Assembly: GCA_001916965.1 (NCBI GenBank)
Contig: MNTL01000004.1
Location: 1 to 64,000 of the forward strand
From: Roseburia sp. CAG:10041_57
Lineage (GTDB): Bacteria; Bacillota; Clostridia; Lachnospirales; Lachnospiraceae
Direction: 5' to 3'
Length of the DNA: 64,000 nucleotides
Shown: positions 7,855 through 16,751 of the stretch, piece after piece
Layout: every line of letters begins with the position of its first letter
Position numbering within the stretch: position 1 is the first letter of the stretch
Position numbers and translations under genes: made by a program
The notes under the pieces: generated by a model
What the model was told of the DNA's origin: nothing
Database searches by the model: none
Seen by the model: only the letters and a program-made list of their open reading frames with translations

Positions 7855-8988
7855 ATGATTAATTTTAACGTACCGCCCTATACAGGGAAAGAAATAGAAT
7901 ATATAAAACAGGCAGTAGAGAATCAGAAAATCTGTGGAGATGGTCCTTTTACGAAGAAGTGTAATGAGTGGATTGAGAAAAAAACAGGGACGACAAAATG
8001 CCTTCTGACGCCCTCCTGTACACAGGCAACAGAGCTGGCAGCATTGCTTGCAGATATAAAAGAAGGCGATGAGATCATTATGCCGTCTTTTACTTTCGTA
8101 TCTACAGCAGATGCTTTCGTACTTCGTGGAGCCAAGCCCATATTCGTAGATATCAGACCGGATACCATGAATATAGATGAGACCAAGATTGAAGAAGCGA
8201 TTACAGAACGCACCAAAGCTATCGTACCTGTTCATTATGCAGGTGTAGCCTGTGAAATGGATACAATTATGGATATTGCAGCCAGACATCACTTGTTTGT
8301 CATAGAGGATGCAGCACAGGGCATTATGGCTTCCTATAAAGGACAGGCTCTTGGTGCAATCGGAGATTTTGGGTGCTTTTCCTTCCATGAGACGAAGAAT
8401 GTAAGTATGGGAGAAGGCGGTGCGCTCCTCATCAAGGATGCCAAATATATCGAGGATGCAGAAATCATCCGTGAAAAGGGCACCAACCGTTCCAAATATT
8501 TCAGAGGCCAGATTGATAAGTACACTTGGGTGAACTATGGTTCTTCTTATCTTCCAAGTGACATGAATGCTGCTTATCTGTGGGCACAGCTGGAACTGGC
8601 ACAGGAGATCACAGATGCCAGACTGGCACGCTGGAACCAGTACAATGAATTGTTACAGCCTTTAAAAGAGCGTGGTATACTGGAGCTTCCGACAATACCT
8701 GAAGGCTGTGTACACAATGCACACATGTATTATGTGAAAACAAAAGACATTGAGGAAAGGTCACGCCTGATTGATTTCCTGAAAGAGAACGGAATCTGGG
8801 CAGTCTTCCATTATATTCCTCTTCATACTGCACCGGCAGGACTGAAATTTGGAGAATTCAGGGGAGAAGACGTTTATACAACCAAAGAAAGTGAAAGACT
8901 GCTTCGTCTGCCTATGTTCTATAAGCTGACAGAAGCAGAAGTTGATTATATCGTAAGCAAGGTGAAGGAGTTCTACCACGTATCATGA
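7855..8988 (+). CDS. wecE: dTDP-4-amino-4,6-dideoxygalactose transaminase (WecE/RffA type)
   Basis: 377 residues, a DegT/DnrJ/EryC1 PLP aminotransferase that follows enterobacterial WecE closely from end to end (LTPSCTQATE, GDEIIMPSFTFVSTADAFVL, HYAGVACEMDTIM, FREKGTNRSKYF-type segments). The Schiff-base lysine is K181 in SFHETKN. It aminates dTDP-4-keto-6-deoxyglucose to dTDP-Fuc4N. The start at 7855 matches the WecE N-terminus; ATG 7843 is only one base after GGAAAGG (7835-7841). The dTDP-glucose pathway (rmlA, rmlB) is not in the window. The acetyltransferase fused to a polyprenyl-phosphate transferase two genes on is a likely next step. Confidence 0.85.
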   Translation: MINFNVPPYTGKEIEYIKQAVENQKICGDGPFTKKCNEWIEKKTGTTKCLLTPSCTQATELAALLADIKEGDEIIMPSFTFVSTADAFVLRGAKPIFVDIRPDTMNIDETKIEEAITERTKAIVPVHYAGVACEMDTIMDIAARHHLFVIEDAAQGIMASYKGQALGAIGDFGCFSFHETKNVSMGEGGALLIKDAKYIEDAEIIREKGTNRSKYFRGQIDKYTWVNYGSSYLPSDMNAAYLWAQLELAQEITDARLARWNQYNELLQPLKERGILELPTIPEGCVHNAHMYYVKTKDIEERSRLIDFLKENGIWAVFHYIPLHTAPAGLKFGEFRGEDVYTTKESERLLRLPMFYKLTEAEVDYIVSKVKEFYHVS

Positions 8989-10769
8989 AGAACCAGAGCA
9001 GAGTTTTAAACGGCAGGCTCTGGAAGGTTCTGATATTTATGGGAATCATGGTTGCCTGCCTGGCAATTCGTTTTGATTTTTATTATGATTTGAATGATGA
9101 TACTGCAATCAGAGATATTCTCTCAGGCAGATACACGGGAGAACCCAGTGGATATTGCATACAGATGCTGTATCCGCTGGGATGGCTGATTGCAGCCGCT
9201 TACAGAGCCATCCGCAAGATATCTTGGTATGGCTTGTTTTTGTGCGCATGTCAATTCGGCGTATTGGCATTGATTGCCTGGAGGCTGCTTCTGGTTACGA
9301 AAAAGGTATGGTTACAGGTAATCCTGCTCATACTGGAAGGCGTACTGGCATTTGGACTGATGGGAAGAGAACTGGTTATTTTACAGTACAGTGTGACCAG
9401 TGGCTTGTGCATGGCTGGGGCAGTATTCTGGTATCTGACAACTCCAAGAGACCAGAAACCGGCGCCGTATTTAAGGGGGAATCTGGCAGCAGTCGTGCTG
9501 GTATTGATTGCGTTTATGATCAGAACAGAAGTATGTATGATGCTTCTGCCTTTTCTGGCGTTAGCAGGTCTGAGCCAGTGGTCGAAGGAAACAAAGCCTT
9601 TTGCAGGGACAAATGTAAGAAAATATCTTATGATAGCCGGCAGCGCTTTTCTGGGAATATTGATTTTATATTCCATAGACAGCTTCGCATACCGTTCAAC
9701 TGAATGGAAGAGCTTTCGGACTTTCTTTGATGCCAGGACGAATTTATATGATTTCTATGGAATACCGGACTATGACCGGAATGAAGAATTTTATCAGTCT
9801 ATAGGACTGTCCAGGGAATCCTACACATTGCTGCAGAACTATAATTTTGCACTGGATGATTCTATTGATGAAAGTTTATTAGAGAGAATTGCACAGTATC
9901 AGAGGGAGAATGCAGGAAATGGCGGTACGTTGTACCGGATGGATGGATTTGTCTGCAAGAACAGTCCCAAGGAAGCACTGTGGTTATATAAACAACATCT
10001 TCTGACAGTGGAGAATGGAATAAAGACCGGCATTATACTGGCAGCATATCTGCTGTATTTCCTGCTGGCTTCCGGTAGGAGAAAGAGCGGCTGCTGCTGG
10101 AGAGTATTGTCACTGTTTGTCATACGCAGTGCGTTATGGATGTATCTGTATATGGTAAATCGTGTGCTTACCAGAGTGACAGTGCCATTGTTAATCATGG
10201 AGTTTGCACTGCTGGCGGGCTGGATCATACAGGAGATTCAGACTTTGGATACATCTTCAAGAATAAATATCATGAAGATATCCGGAGTCATCACTTTGCT
10301 TGGGCTGAGTGGACTTACAGGGGCTGTGATTAATATGGAGAATACAGGGAAAGAATACGATATGAGACTGGAGGCAGATGCGAGATGGAATACTTTGACA
10401 GAATATTGTAGTCATAATCCGAAACAGTATTATTCCATTGATGTGTATTCTTCTACTTCTTATCAGGGAACACCTTATGCAGATAAAATATTTGCTGCAT
10501 CTGATAATCAGTATACAAATTATGATATCTGTGGCGGCTGGATTGCCAAGAGTCCGCTAATAAGGGCAAAACAGGAAAGAGCAGGATTTAAGGGACTTGA
10601 GGAAGCATTATTGACAGGACAGGCATTGTTTGTTGTAAAACCGGATTCGGACGTAAACTGGCTTGGCGCATATTATCAGAACCGGGGCAAGACAGTAGAG
10701 CCTAAAGTGACAGATGAAGTGAAGACTGCAGACGGAGAAACGATATATCTGATATATCAATTACAGTAG
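8985..10769 (+). CDS. Polytopic membrane protein, GT-C-like, function unknown
   Basis: 594 residues with about ten membrane segments and a soluble C-terminal region (about 460-594). After the first membrane segment comes FYYDLNDDTAIRDILSG, an acidic loop in the position of the catalytic acidic residue of GT-C enzymes. The start overlaps the wecE stop (ATGA), so the two are probably coupled. No named family is recognised. Being wedged between wecE and the acetyltransferase::GT2 fusion, it is a candidate transferase for a polyprenyl-phosphate-linked 4-amino-sugar; this is inferred from context only. Confidence 0.5.
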   Translation: MKNQSRVLNGRLWKVLIFMGIMVACLAIRFDFYYDLNDDTAIRDILSGRYTGEPSGYCIQMLYPLGWLIAAAYRAIRKISWYGLFLCACQFGVLALIAWRLLLVTKKVWLQVILLILEGVLAFGLMGRELVILQYSVTSGLCMAGAVFWYLTTPRDQKPAPYLRGNLAAVVLVLIAFMIRTEVCMMLLPFLALAGLSQWSKETKPFAGTNVRKYLMIAGSAFLGILILYSIDSFAYRSTEWKSFRTFFDARTNLYDFYGIPDYDRNEEFYQSIGLSRESYTLLQNYNFALDDSIDESLLERIAQYQRENAGNGGTLYRMDGFVCKNSPKEALWLYKQHLLTVENGIKTGIILAAYLLYFLLASGRRKSGCCWRVLSLFVIRSALWMYLYMVNRVLTRVTVPLLIMEFALLAGWIIQEIQTLDTSSRINIMKISGVITLLGLSGLTGAVINMENTGKEYDMRLEADARWNTLTEYCSHNPKQYYSIDVYSSTSYQGTPYADKIFAASDNQYTNYDICGGWIAKSPLIRAKQERAGFKGLEEALLTGQALFVVKPDSDVNWLGAYYQNRGKTVEPKVTDEVKTADGETIYLIYQLQ

Positions 10770-10791
10770 CAGATAATTATTGGAGGAAAAC

Positions 10792-12312
10792 ATGGAGCAG
10801 GTAAGACAAGACCTCAGATTAGAGGGATCACAGATATATTTACGGCCAATAACGGTGGAAGATACGGATATCGTACTGAAATGGAGAAATGATCCGCAGG
10901 TTGTGAAGAATTTTATCTACCGTAAGCCTATAAGCCGTGAGGAACACCTGGACTGGATTCATAATAAAGTGGAAAAAGGACTGGTAATACAGTTCATTGT
11001 GTGTGATAAAGAGAATGATAAGCCATTGGGGTGCGTATATCTGCAGAATTTTGATACAGTCTGTAACAAGGCTGAATGGGGCATTTTCTTTGGCAATGAA
11101 GGAGCAAAAGGCAAGGGAATCGGAACACAGGCCGGTAAGATTCTTATGCATTATGCCTTTCATGAGTTAAAGCTTCATAAAGTCATGGGAAGAGTACTGG
11201 CGTACAATCAGGCAAGTATACGTGTCCATGAGAAGATGGGGGGGATACATGAAGCATATTTAAAAGATGAGCTTTATCTGGATGGCGAGTATGTGGATGA
11301 AATTTTCTTTGGGTTTACCAAGGAAAGTACAGATGCCGTATATGGGGAAGAAGATATAACTCATACAAAGGTCAGCTTTGTGATTCCCTGTTACCGCAGT
11401 GAACGTACTATCGAAGGCGTAGTAGATGAAATCAGAGAGACTATGGAACAAATCCCTAAGTACGTATATGATATTGTACTGGTAAATGACTGTTCACCGG
11501 ACAATACATTTGAAGTAATCCGGCAGTTATGCAGCAGGTATGACAATATAACAGGTATTGATTTTGCAAAGAATTTTGGACAGCATGCAGCACTTATGGC
11601 AGGGCTTCGGAATGCAGATGGTGATATTGTAGTATGCCTGGATGACGATGGACAGACTCCGGCAAACGAAGTTGGAAAGCTTCTTGCAGGACTGGAACAG
11701 GGACATGATGTTGTATATGCAAGCTATGGTGATAAGAAACATAGTGCTTTTCGCAATTTCGGCACATGGATGAATGATATCATGACCAGAGTTATGCTTG
11801 GAAAACCCAGGGAATTGCATGTAACAAGTTACTTTGCAGCAAAGAGATATATCGTTGACAGTATGTTACAGTATGAAAACAGTTATCCTTATGTAATTGG
11901 TCTGGTATTACGGGCTACAAAGAATATCATCAATGTACCGGTAAAGCACAGAAGCCGCGAAGTGGGAAGTTCAGGTTATACGATGAAGAAGCTGTTTGGG
12001 CTTTGGCTTAATGGATTTACAGCTTTTTCTATCATTCCTTTGAGAGTTGCTACTATGGCAGGAGCTGTTTGTGCAGGGATAGGTTTTTTATATGGTATAT
12101 ACACAGTGATTAAGAAGTTTGTGAACCCGGCAGTACCCATGGGTTTTAGCTCAACTATGTCCGCTATCGTGTTTATTGGAGGTATGCTGATGCTGATGCT
12201 TGGCCTGGTAGGAGAATATATAGGAAGAATTTACATCAGTATTAATCATTCTCCACAGTATGTCATCAGGAAACGGGCAGGTAGTGTGAAAAAACAACAT
12301 ACCGTATACTAA
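10792..12312 (+). CDS. Fusion: GNAT acetyltransferase (N-terminal) with GtrB/ArnC-type polyprenyl-phosphate glycosyltransferase (C-terminal)
   Basis: 506 residues in two complete domains. Residues about 8-180 are a PseH-like GNAT (YLRPITVEDTDIVLKWRNDP, the acetyl-CoA loop GKGIGTQAGK, and NQASIRVHEKMGG). From about residue 194 a GT2 domain begins (VSFVIPCYRSE), with LVNDCSPDNT and the metal motif LDDDGQ (D284-D286). Two membrane segments near the C-terminus (about 410-480) give the GtrB/ArnC/DPM1 layout. It probably acetylates a nucleotide 4-amino sugar and moves it to undecaprenyl phosphate. ATG 10792 follows GGAGG (10782-10786). The reading frame is continuous through the junction, so the fusion is not an artefact of two adjacent ORFs. 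Confidence 0.82.
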   Translation: MEQVRQDLRLEGSQIYLRPITVEDTDIVLKWRNDPQVVKNFIYRKPISREEHLDWIHNKVEKGLVIQFIVCDKENDKPLGCVYLQNFDTVCNKAEWGIFFGNEGAKGKGIGTQAGKILMHYAFHELKLHKVMGRVLAYNQASIRVHEKMGGIHEAYLKDELYLDGEYVDEIFFGFTKESTDAVYGEEDITHTKVSFVIPCYRSERTIEGVVDEIRETMEQIPKYVYDIVLVNDCSPDNTFEVIRQLCSRYDNITGIDFAKNFGQHAALMAGLRNADGDIVVCLDDDGQTPANEVGKLLAGLEQGHDVVYASYGDKKHSAFRNFGTWMNDIMTRVMLGKPRELHVTSYFAAKRYIVDSMLQYENSYPYVIGLVLRATKNIINVPVKHRSREVGSSGYTMKKLFGLWLNGFTAFSIIPLRVATMAGAVCAGIGFLYGIYTVIKKFVNPAVPMGFSSTMSAIVFIGGMLMLMLGLVGEYIGRIYISINHSPQYVIRKRAGSVKKQHTVY

Positions 12313-12314
12313 CG

Positions 12315-12343
12315 TTGTATTCATATTTTGATTGTGATATACT
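12315..12343 (+). promoter_or_regulatory. Internal promoter candidate before the WaaL-like gene
   Basis: TTGTAT (12315-12320) and TATACT (12338-12343) are spaced by exactly 17 bases, just after the stop of the fusion gene. Transcription would start near 12350. This fits translation from the TTG at 12377 with its AGGAG site, and argues against the ATG at 12356, which would have almost no leader. Confidence 0.5.
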
Positions 12344-12376
12344 ACGAAATGCACTATGGCAGAGAGGAGCAATAGA

Positions 12377-14857
12377 TTGAAGCAACTGACCCACACATGG
12401 AATCCTAACTATATAAGAAGAAATACGGTTATTCAGATAGTTATCGTATCCCTTGCTTTTCTCATGCTGATCAGAGTCTGGCCATGCAATCTGGTAAAGA
12501 CACATCATGTGTCAAAACAGAAGGCAGTTACGAACTACAAGGAATTATCCGGTGATCCTTTCACCAATTCAGATAAGAAGCTGCAGACAGTCACATTTAT
12601 CGGAAATCATATTGAGCAGATAAAAATATATCTATCCTGTTCTTCCTATCAGGAGGGAGACAGGGTTTTATTCCGACTGTATAATGAAGAGTTCTCCTGC
12701 ATATATGAACAGGACTATGCATGCAGCAGGATAGCCAGAGAACATATGCTTGTGGCAACACCGGATATGGATGTGGATTTGGAGCATTTATATTATTATG
12801 AGGTAATTGTACCGGAAGAAGTATCGGCAGTTCTTGAGATTGCGTATGCTGATAACAGTCTGTTGTCACAGGCGGAGAATGGAATCTTATATATTGATGG
12901 TATTATAAATGAAAGCAGCTCTCTGATTGCGGATTTCAGATATAGTAATAATCTGTCTGCTGTTGGGATGATTTTATGTGATTTGCTGATTATTTTATGT
13001 GCAGTATTGTGCTATGTGGGAATATTCTATATTCTGGACCGATTGGATGAATATCTGCCGGAGGTTATCCGTTATGGCAGATGGATTGCTACCGGATTTG
13101 GTGGTATGTTTGCGATTGTTGTATTTATTCTGGCAGTAATCCGTAATATATTCGGCGGTGAGGCAGCAGATCGTATTGTTTATACCATAGGAATATTGGT
13201 CGGACTTGGCTGGTATATGTGTGCAATATGGATACCAAGAGATCCAAGGAAGCCATCCAGGCTTGCTCCTGATGCACAGATATCCCTGATTTGGCGCAAT
13301 TATATTCAGGTGGTATGTTTTGGATTTCTTTTCTATGCATTGTGTATGTATGTCAATGCAGACAGAGAGTATTATCATGATACGAATACAAGGTGGATGC
13401 TGATATTTCTGGGAATCGCTTTTTTAATGATTCGCTCAGAAAAGGAGCTACTTCATATCCCTGCGTATATATGGACAGGAGTTTCTGTAATAGGAGCAGG
13501 AATCTATTGTTTTAATTTTACTGATTCTCAGGAACAGTATCTTGCCAGGCTGACAGCTGCTGTTGTAGTCGTATGGGGTAATGTGATAATCAATGCGCTG
13601 ATGCAGTATAAGAAGCAGATGTGGAAGAACATTCATAAGCCCTTTGCACTGCTCTGGCTTGTGTTTGCGGTGTTTATGGTCATAAACCGATATGGAAAAA
13701 CATGGCCCTTTACAGCAACATTGCCATTTGCAGCATTATTGTTGTATAATCTGAGTACAGCACAGAAGAGCAGATTGTTGAAGAATTTTACGAATGGACT
13801 GATATTAAGCTTTGGGCTGGTGGTATTGTTCAGCCTGCACCACAGACCATACCATTACTGGATGCGCTATAGGTACAATATGATATTCCATACAGTAGCA
13901 AGTACGGGAATGTATCTATCAACAGTATTTGCAGCGGTGATTGCAAAGCTTTTGTGCAAGTGGAGATATGATCAGTTTAGCTGGAAAAAATCAGTGGACG
14001 AACTGTTTATTCTGGGAGCAGTGAGTGCTTTTACATTATTCACCATGTCCAGAACAGCAATGCTAACGATGGCTGTTACATTTGTATGTGTTATGATACT
14101 GAGACAATGGGTATACAGGTTTCACATTCAAAGATTTGCAATGGAAATAGGGGTGTTATGCATAACTGTACTGCTGTCATTTCCGTTTGCATATTCGGTA
14201 CTTAGAATGGTGCCGGCTGTTGTAAATGATCCCATTCGATATGATCTGGAACCACAGGATAGTTCATTTATGATTTATGAGGGTGATTCAGTTGATTCAG
14301 ACAAATATATGAATGTTAAGCGTTTCTTTGATGTATTTCTGAATCGGTTTGATAATGGAGAAGCAAGAAATATACAGATACAACCATCTGAAAATGCATT
14401 GCTTGCATATATAGGAAGGGATAAGCTCCCGGTTGCAGTAAATGATTCTGAGGATAAATATGTTTTAGAGAGTACAGCGGATATATCCAATGGAAGATTT
14501 GAGATTTTCTTGGCGTATCTGGAACGACTGAATTTAGCAGGGCATGATAAAATGACAGCAGAGGGAACAGATTATGGACATGCCCATAATTCCTATATTC
14601 AGGTAGCATATGATTTTGGAATTATTACGGGGGTTGTATTTTTAATACTTTGCGCTTATACTTTGATACAGTCAGTATTATTATTTAGGAAGCACGGCAA
14701 CAAATATGGTATATTTATTGTTCCATTTGCATTGATTGTAAACTTTGGATTTATGAGTGTTACGGAATGGGCATTTCATCCATGCATTCCAGCAGGTTTT
14801 TGCTTCCTTTTCGTACAGATGCTGCTTATGCAGGAGGGGAAAACGAATAAGGGTTAA
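12377..14857 (+). CDS. O-antigen ligase/polymerase-like (WaaL/PglL-type) membrane protein
   Basis: About 826 residues. After one membrane segment comes a large outside domain (about 45-190), then about twelve membrane segments. Between the last ones is a big loop ending in GHAHNSYIQVAYDFGIITG; H735 and H737 with the following Asn and Tyr are the signature of the WaaL ligase and PglL oligosaccharyltransferase group. Such proteins move a lipid-linked glycan to a lipid or protein acceptor. The TTG start has AGGAG (12365-12369) 7 bases upstream. The N-terminal outside domain is unusual for WaaL and may recognise the acceptor. A Wzy polymerase role cannot be excluded. Confidence 0.68.
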   Translation: MKQLTHTWNPNYIRRNTVIQIVIVSLAFLMLIRVWPCNLVKTHHVSKQKAVTNYKELSGDPFTNSDKKLQTVTFIGNHIEQIKIYLSCSSYQEGDRVLFRLYNEEFSCIYEQDYACSRIAREHMLVATPDMDVDLEHLYYYEVIVPEEVSAVLEIAYADNSLLSQAENGILYIDGIINESSSLIADFRYSNNLSAVGMILCDLLIILCAVLCYVGIFYILDRLDEYLPEVIRYGRWIATGFGGMFAIVVFILAVIRNIFGGEAADRIVYTIGILVGLGWYMCAIWIPRDPRKPSRLAPDAQISLIWRNYIQVVCFGFLFYALCMYVNADREYYHDTNTRWMLIFLGIAFLMIRSEKELLHIPAYIWTGVSVIGAGIYCFNFTDSQEQYLARLTAAVVVVWGNVIINALMQYKKQMWKNIHKPFALLWLVFAVFMVINRYGKTWPFTATLPFAALLLYNLSTAQKSRLLKNFTNGLILSFGLVVLFSLHHRPYHYWMRYRYNMIFHTVASTGMYLSTVFAAVIAKLLCKWRYDQFSWKKSVDELFILGAVSAFTLFTMSRTAMLTMAVTFVCVMILRQWVYRFHIQRFAMEIGVLCITVLLSFPFAYSVLRMVPAVVNDPIRYDLEPQDSSFMIYEGDSVDSDKYMNVKRFFDVFLNRFDNGEARNIQIQPSENALLAYIGRDKLPVAVNDSEDKYVLESTADISNGRFEIFLAYLERLNLAGHDKMTAEGTDYGHAHNSYIQVAYDFGIITGVVFLILCAYTLIQSVLLFRKHGNKYGIFIVPFALIVNFGFMSVTEWAFHPCIPAGFCFLFVQMLLMQEGKTNKG

Positions 14858-14872
14858 CTTGGAGATGAAACT

Positions 14873-16732
14873 ATGAAAATATGGAATCGTTTCAATAGTC
14901 AGATAGTGCACAGAAGAATTGTGCTGATTATATTTGACATTATGACGGTATGCGTTTCAAGCATTATACCGTTATGGCTTCGTTTTATTGACGAAGAGAC
15001 AATCCCCGATATTTATATAGGATCGGCATGGGATTTTTTATTGATCAATATCGTGATAACATTGATCATATTTTATTTATTTAAACTATATCAAAGCTTA
15101 TGGGCATTTGCAGGACCAACGGAGGCACAGAACATTGTGGCTGCGTGCTTTTTGTGTGCTGTATTAAATTATTGTGGTATGAAGCTTTTGAAATTCCCTA
15201 TTCCACGTAGTTATTTCTTTATGTATGCATTGGTATTGACTGCAATCACAACATTTGGAAGATTTTCTTATCGTTTTATACGAAGTATCAAACATAAAGC
15301 CCAGAATAAGAAGAATGCATCAAAGGTCATGGTCATTGGTGCTGGAGAGGCTGGTAATACAGTAATCAAAGAACTGGTAAACAGTACGTACTGTACCATG
15401 TCCGTGAAATGTATTATTGATGATAACTCTAACAAGTGGGGGCAGTTCATACAGGGAATTAAAATTGTAGGTGGCAGAGACAAAATTATAGAAAGTGCTG
15501 CTTTTTATGGTATTGATGAGATTATTATTGCGATTCCATCGGCTAATCGTGCAACTATGCGTGAACTGGTCGAGATCTGCAAGGAGACTAACTGCAAGCT
15601 GCGTACCCTGCCGGGAATCTATCAGTTGGTAAATGGAGAGGTGAATGTCAGCAAGCTCCGTGATGTAGACGTGGAAGATCTGCTGGGCAGAGATCCAATC
15701 AAGGTAGATATGGAATCTATCTATAATTATGTTAAAGGTAAAATCATTCTGGTAACAGGTGGTGGCGGATCTATTGGTAGTGAGCTGTGCAGACAGATTG
15801 CAGGACATGACCCGAAACAGCTGATCATTGTAGATATCTATGAAAATAATGCTTACGACATTCAGCAGGAATTAAAGTATAAGTACCCTGAGCTTGATCT
15901 TGTAGTGCTGATTGCTTCAGTTCGTAATACAAACCGCATGAATTATATCATGGAGAAATATCATCCTGATATCATTTACCATGCGGCTGCGCATAAGCAC
16001 GTACCACTTATGGAGGATAGCCCTAATGAAGCGATTAAGAATAATGTATTTGGTACCTGGAAGACAGCGCAGGCAGCAGTACAATATGGTGTTAAGAAGT
16101 TTGTGATGATCTCCACAGATAAGGCTGTGAATCCGACCAATATTATGGGAGCCTCCAAGAGAATCTGTGAAATGATCATTCAGACCTACAATCGGCATTA
16201 TGATACGGAATTTGTAGCAGTACGTTTTGGTAATGTACTGGGAAGTAATGGCAGTGTGATTCCTTTATTTAAAAGACAGATTGCAGCAGGTGGACCGGTT
16301 ACTGTTACCCATCCTGACATTATCCGCTATTTCATGACGATTCCAGAAGCGGTATCGCTGGTATTGCAGGCGGGTGTTTATGCAAAGGGTGGAGAGATTT
16401 TTGTATTGGATATGGGAGAACCTGTAAAAATATTGGATCTGGCTAAGAACCTGATTCGTCTTTCCGGCTATAAAGTAGATGAAGATATTAAGATAGAGTT
16501 CACAGGACTTCGTCCTGGTGAGAAGCTTTATGAAGAATTGCTCATGAATGAAGAAGGCTTGACAGATACAGAGAACAAGCTGATTCATATCGGTAAACCG
16601 ATTGAATTCGATGAAGTGAAGTTCTATGCACAGTTATATAATCTGGAAAAGGCTGTGGACATGGAATGCGAAGATGTACGACCGATGATTCAGGAAATCG
16701 TACCTACGTATGTTCCGAAGAAACAGCAGTAA
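14873..16732 (+). CDS. Membrane-anchored UDP-GlcNAc 4,6-dehydratase (PglF/CapD-like)
   Basis: 619 residues: four membrane segments (about 15-125), a first Rossmann-like domain (VMVIGAGEAGNT, about 151-162), and a catalytic SDR domain beginning ILVTGGGGSIGSEL near residue 290. The active-site region reads STDKAVNPTNIMGASKR, with Met in place of the usual SDR Tyr as in PglF/FlaA1 enzymes. It converts UDP-GlcNAc to UDP-4-keto-6-deoxy-GlcNAc at the membrane. The next two genes encode a matching aminotransferase and a PglC-like transferase, so the block should make a bacillosamine-type first sugar. Confidence 0.85.
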   Translation: MKIWNRFNSQIVHRRIVLIIFDIMTVCVSSIIPLWLRFIDEETIPDIYIGSAWDFLLINIVITLIIFYLFKLYQSLWAFAGPTEAQNIVAACFLCAVLNYCGMKLLKFPIPRSYFFMYALVLTAITTFGRFSYRFIRSIKHKAQNKKNASKVMVIGAGEAGNTVIKELVNSTYCTMSVKCIIDDNSNKWGQFIQGIKIVGGRDKIIESAAFYGIDEIIIAIPSANRATMRELVEICKETNCKLRTLPGIYQLVNGEVNVSKLRDVDVEDLLGRDPIKVDMESIYNYVKGKIILVTGGGGSIGSELCRQIAGHDPKQLIIVDIYENNAYDIQQELKYKYPELDLVVLIASVRNTNRMNYIMEKYHPDIIYHAAAHKHVPLMEDSPNEAIKNNVFGTWKTAQAAVQYGVKKFVMISTDKAVNPTNIMGASKRICEMIIQTYNRHYDTEFVAVRFGNVLGSNGSVIPLFKRQIAAGGPVTVTHPDIIRYFMTIPEAVSLVLQAGVYAKGGEIFVLDMGEPVKILDLAKNLIRLSGYKVDEDIKIEFTGLRPGEKLYEELLMNEEGLTDTENKLIHIGKPIEFDEVKFYAQLYNLEKAVDMECEDVRPMIQEIVPTYVPKKQQ

Positions 16733-16751
16733 AATAAAAGGAGCTGGTATT

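Noticed and set aside
7831..8388. 185-codon minus-strand open frame opposite wecE
   Set aside because: Antisense shadow of a strongly conserved gene; Cys- and Tyr-rich composition typical of such shadows.
9155..9703. 182-codon plus-strand open frame inside the 8985 gene
   Set aside because: Out-of-frame shadow of a clear membrane protein, with no ribosome site and no recognisable domain.
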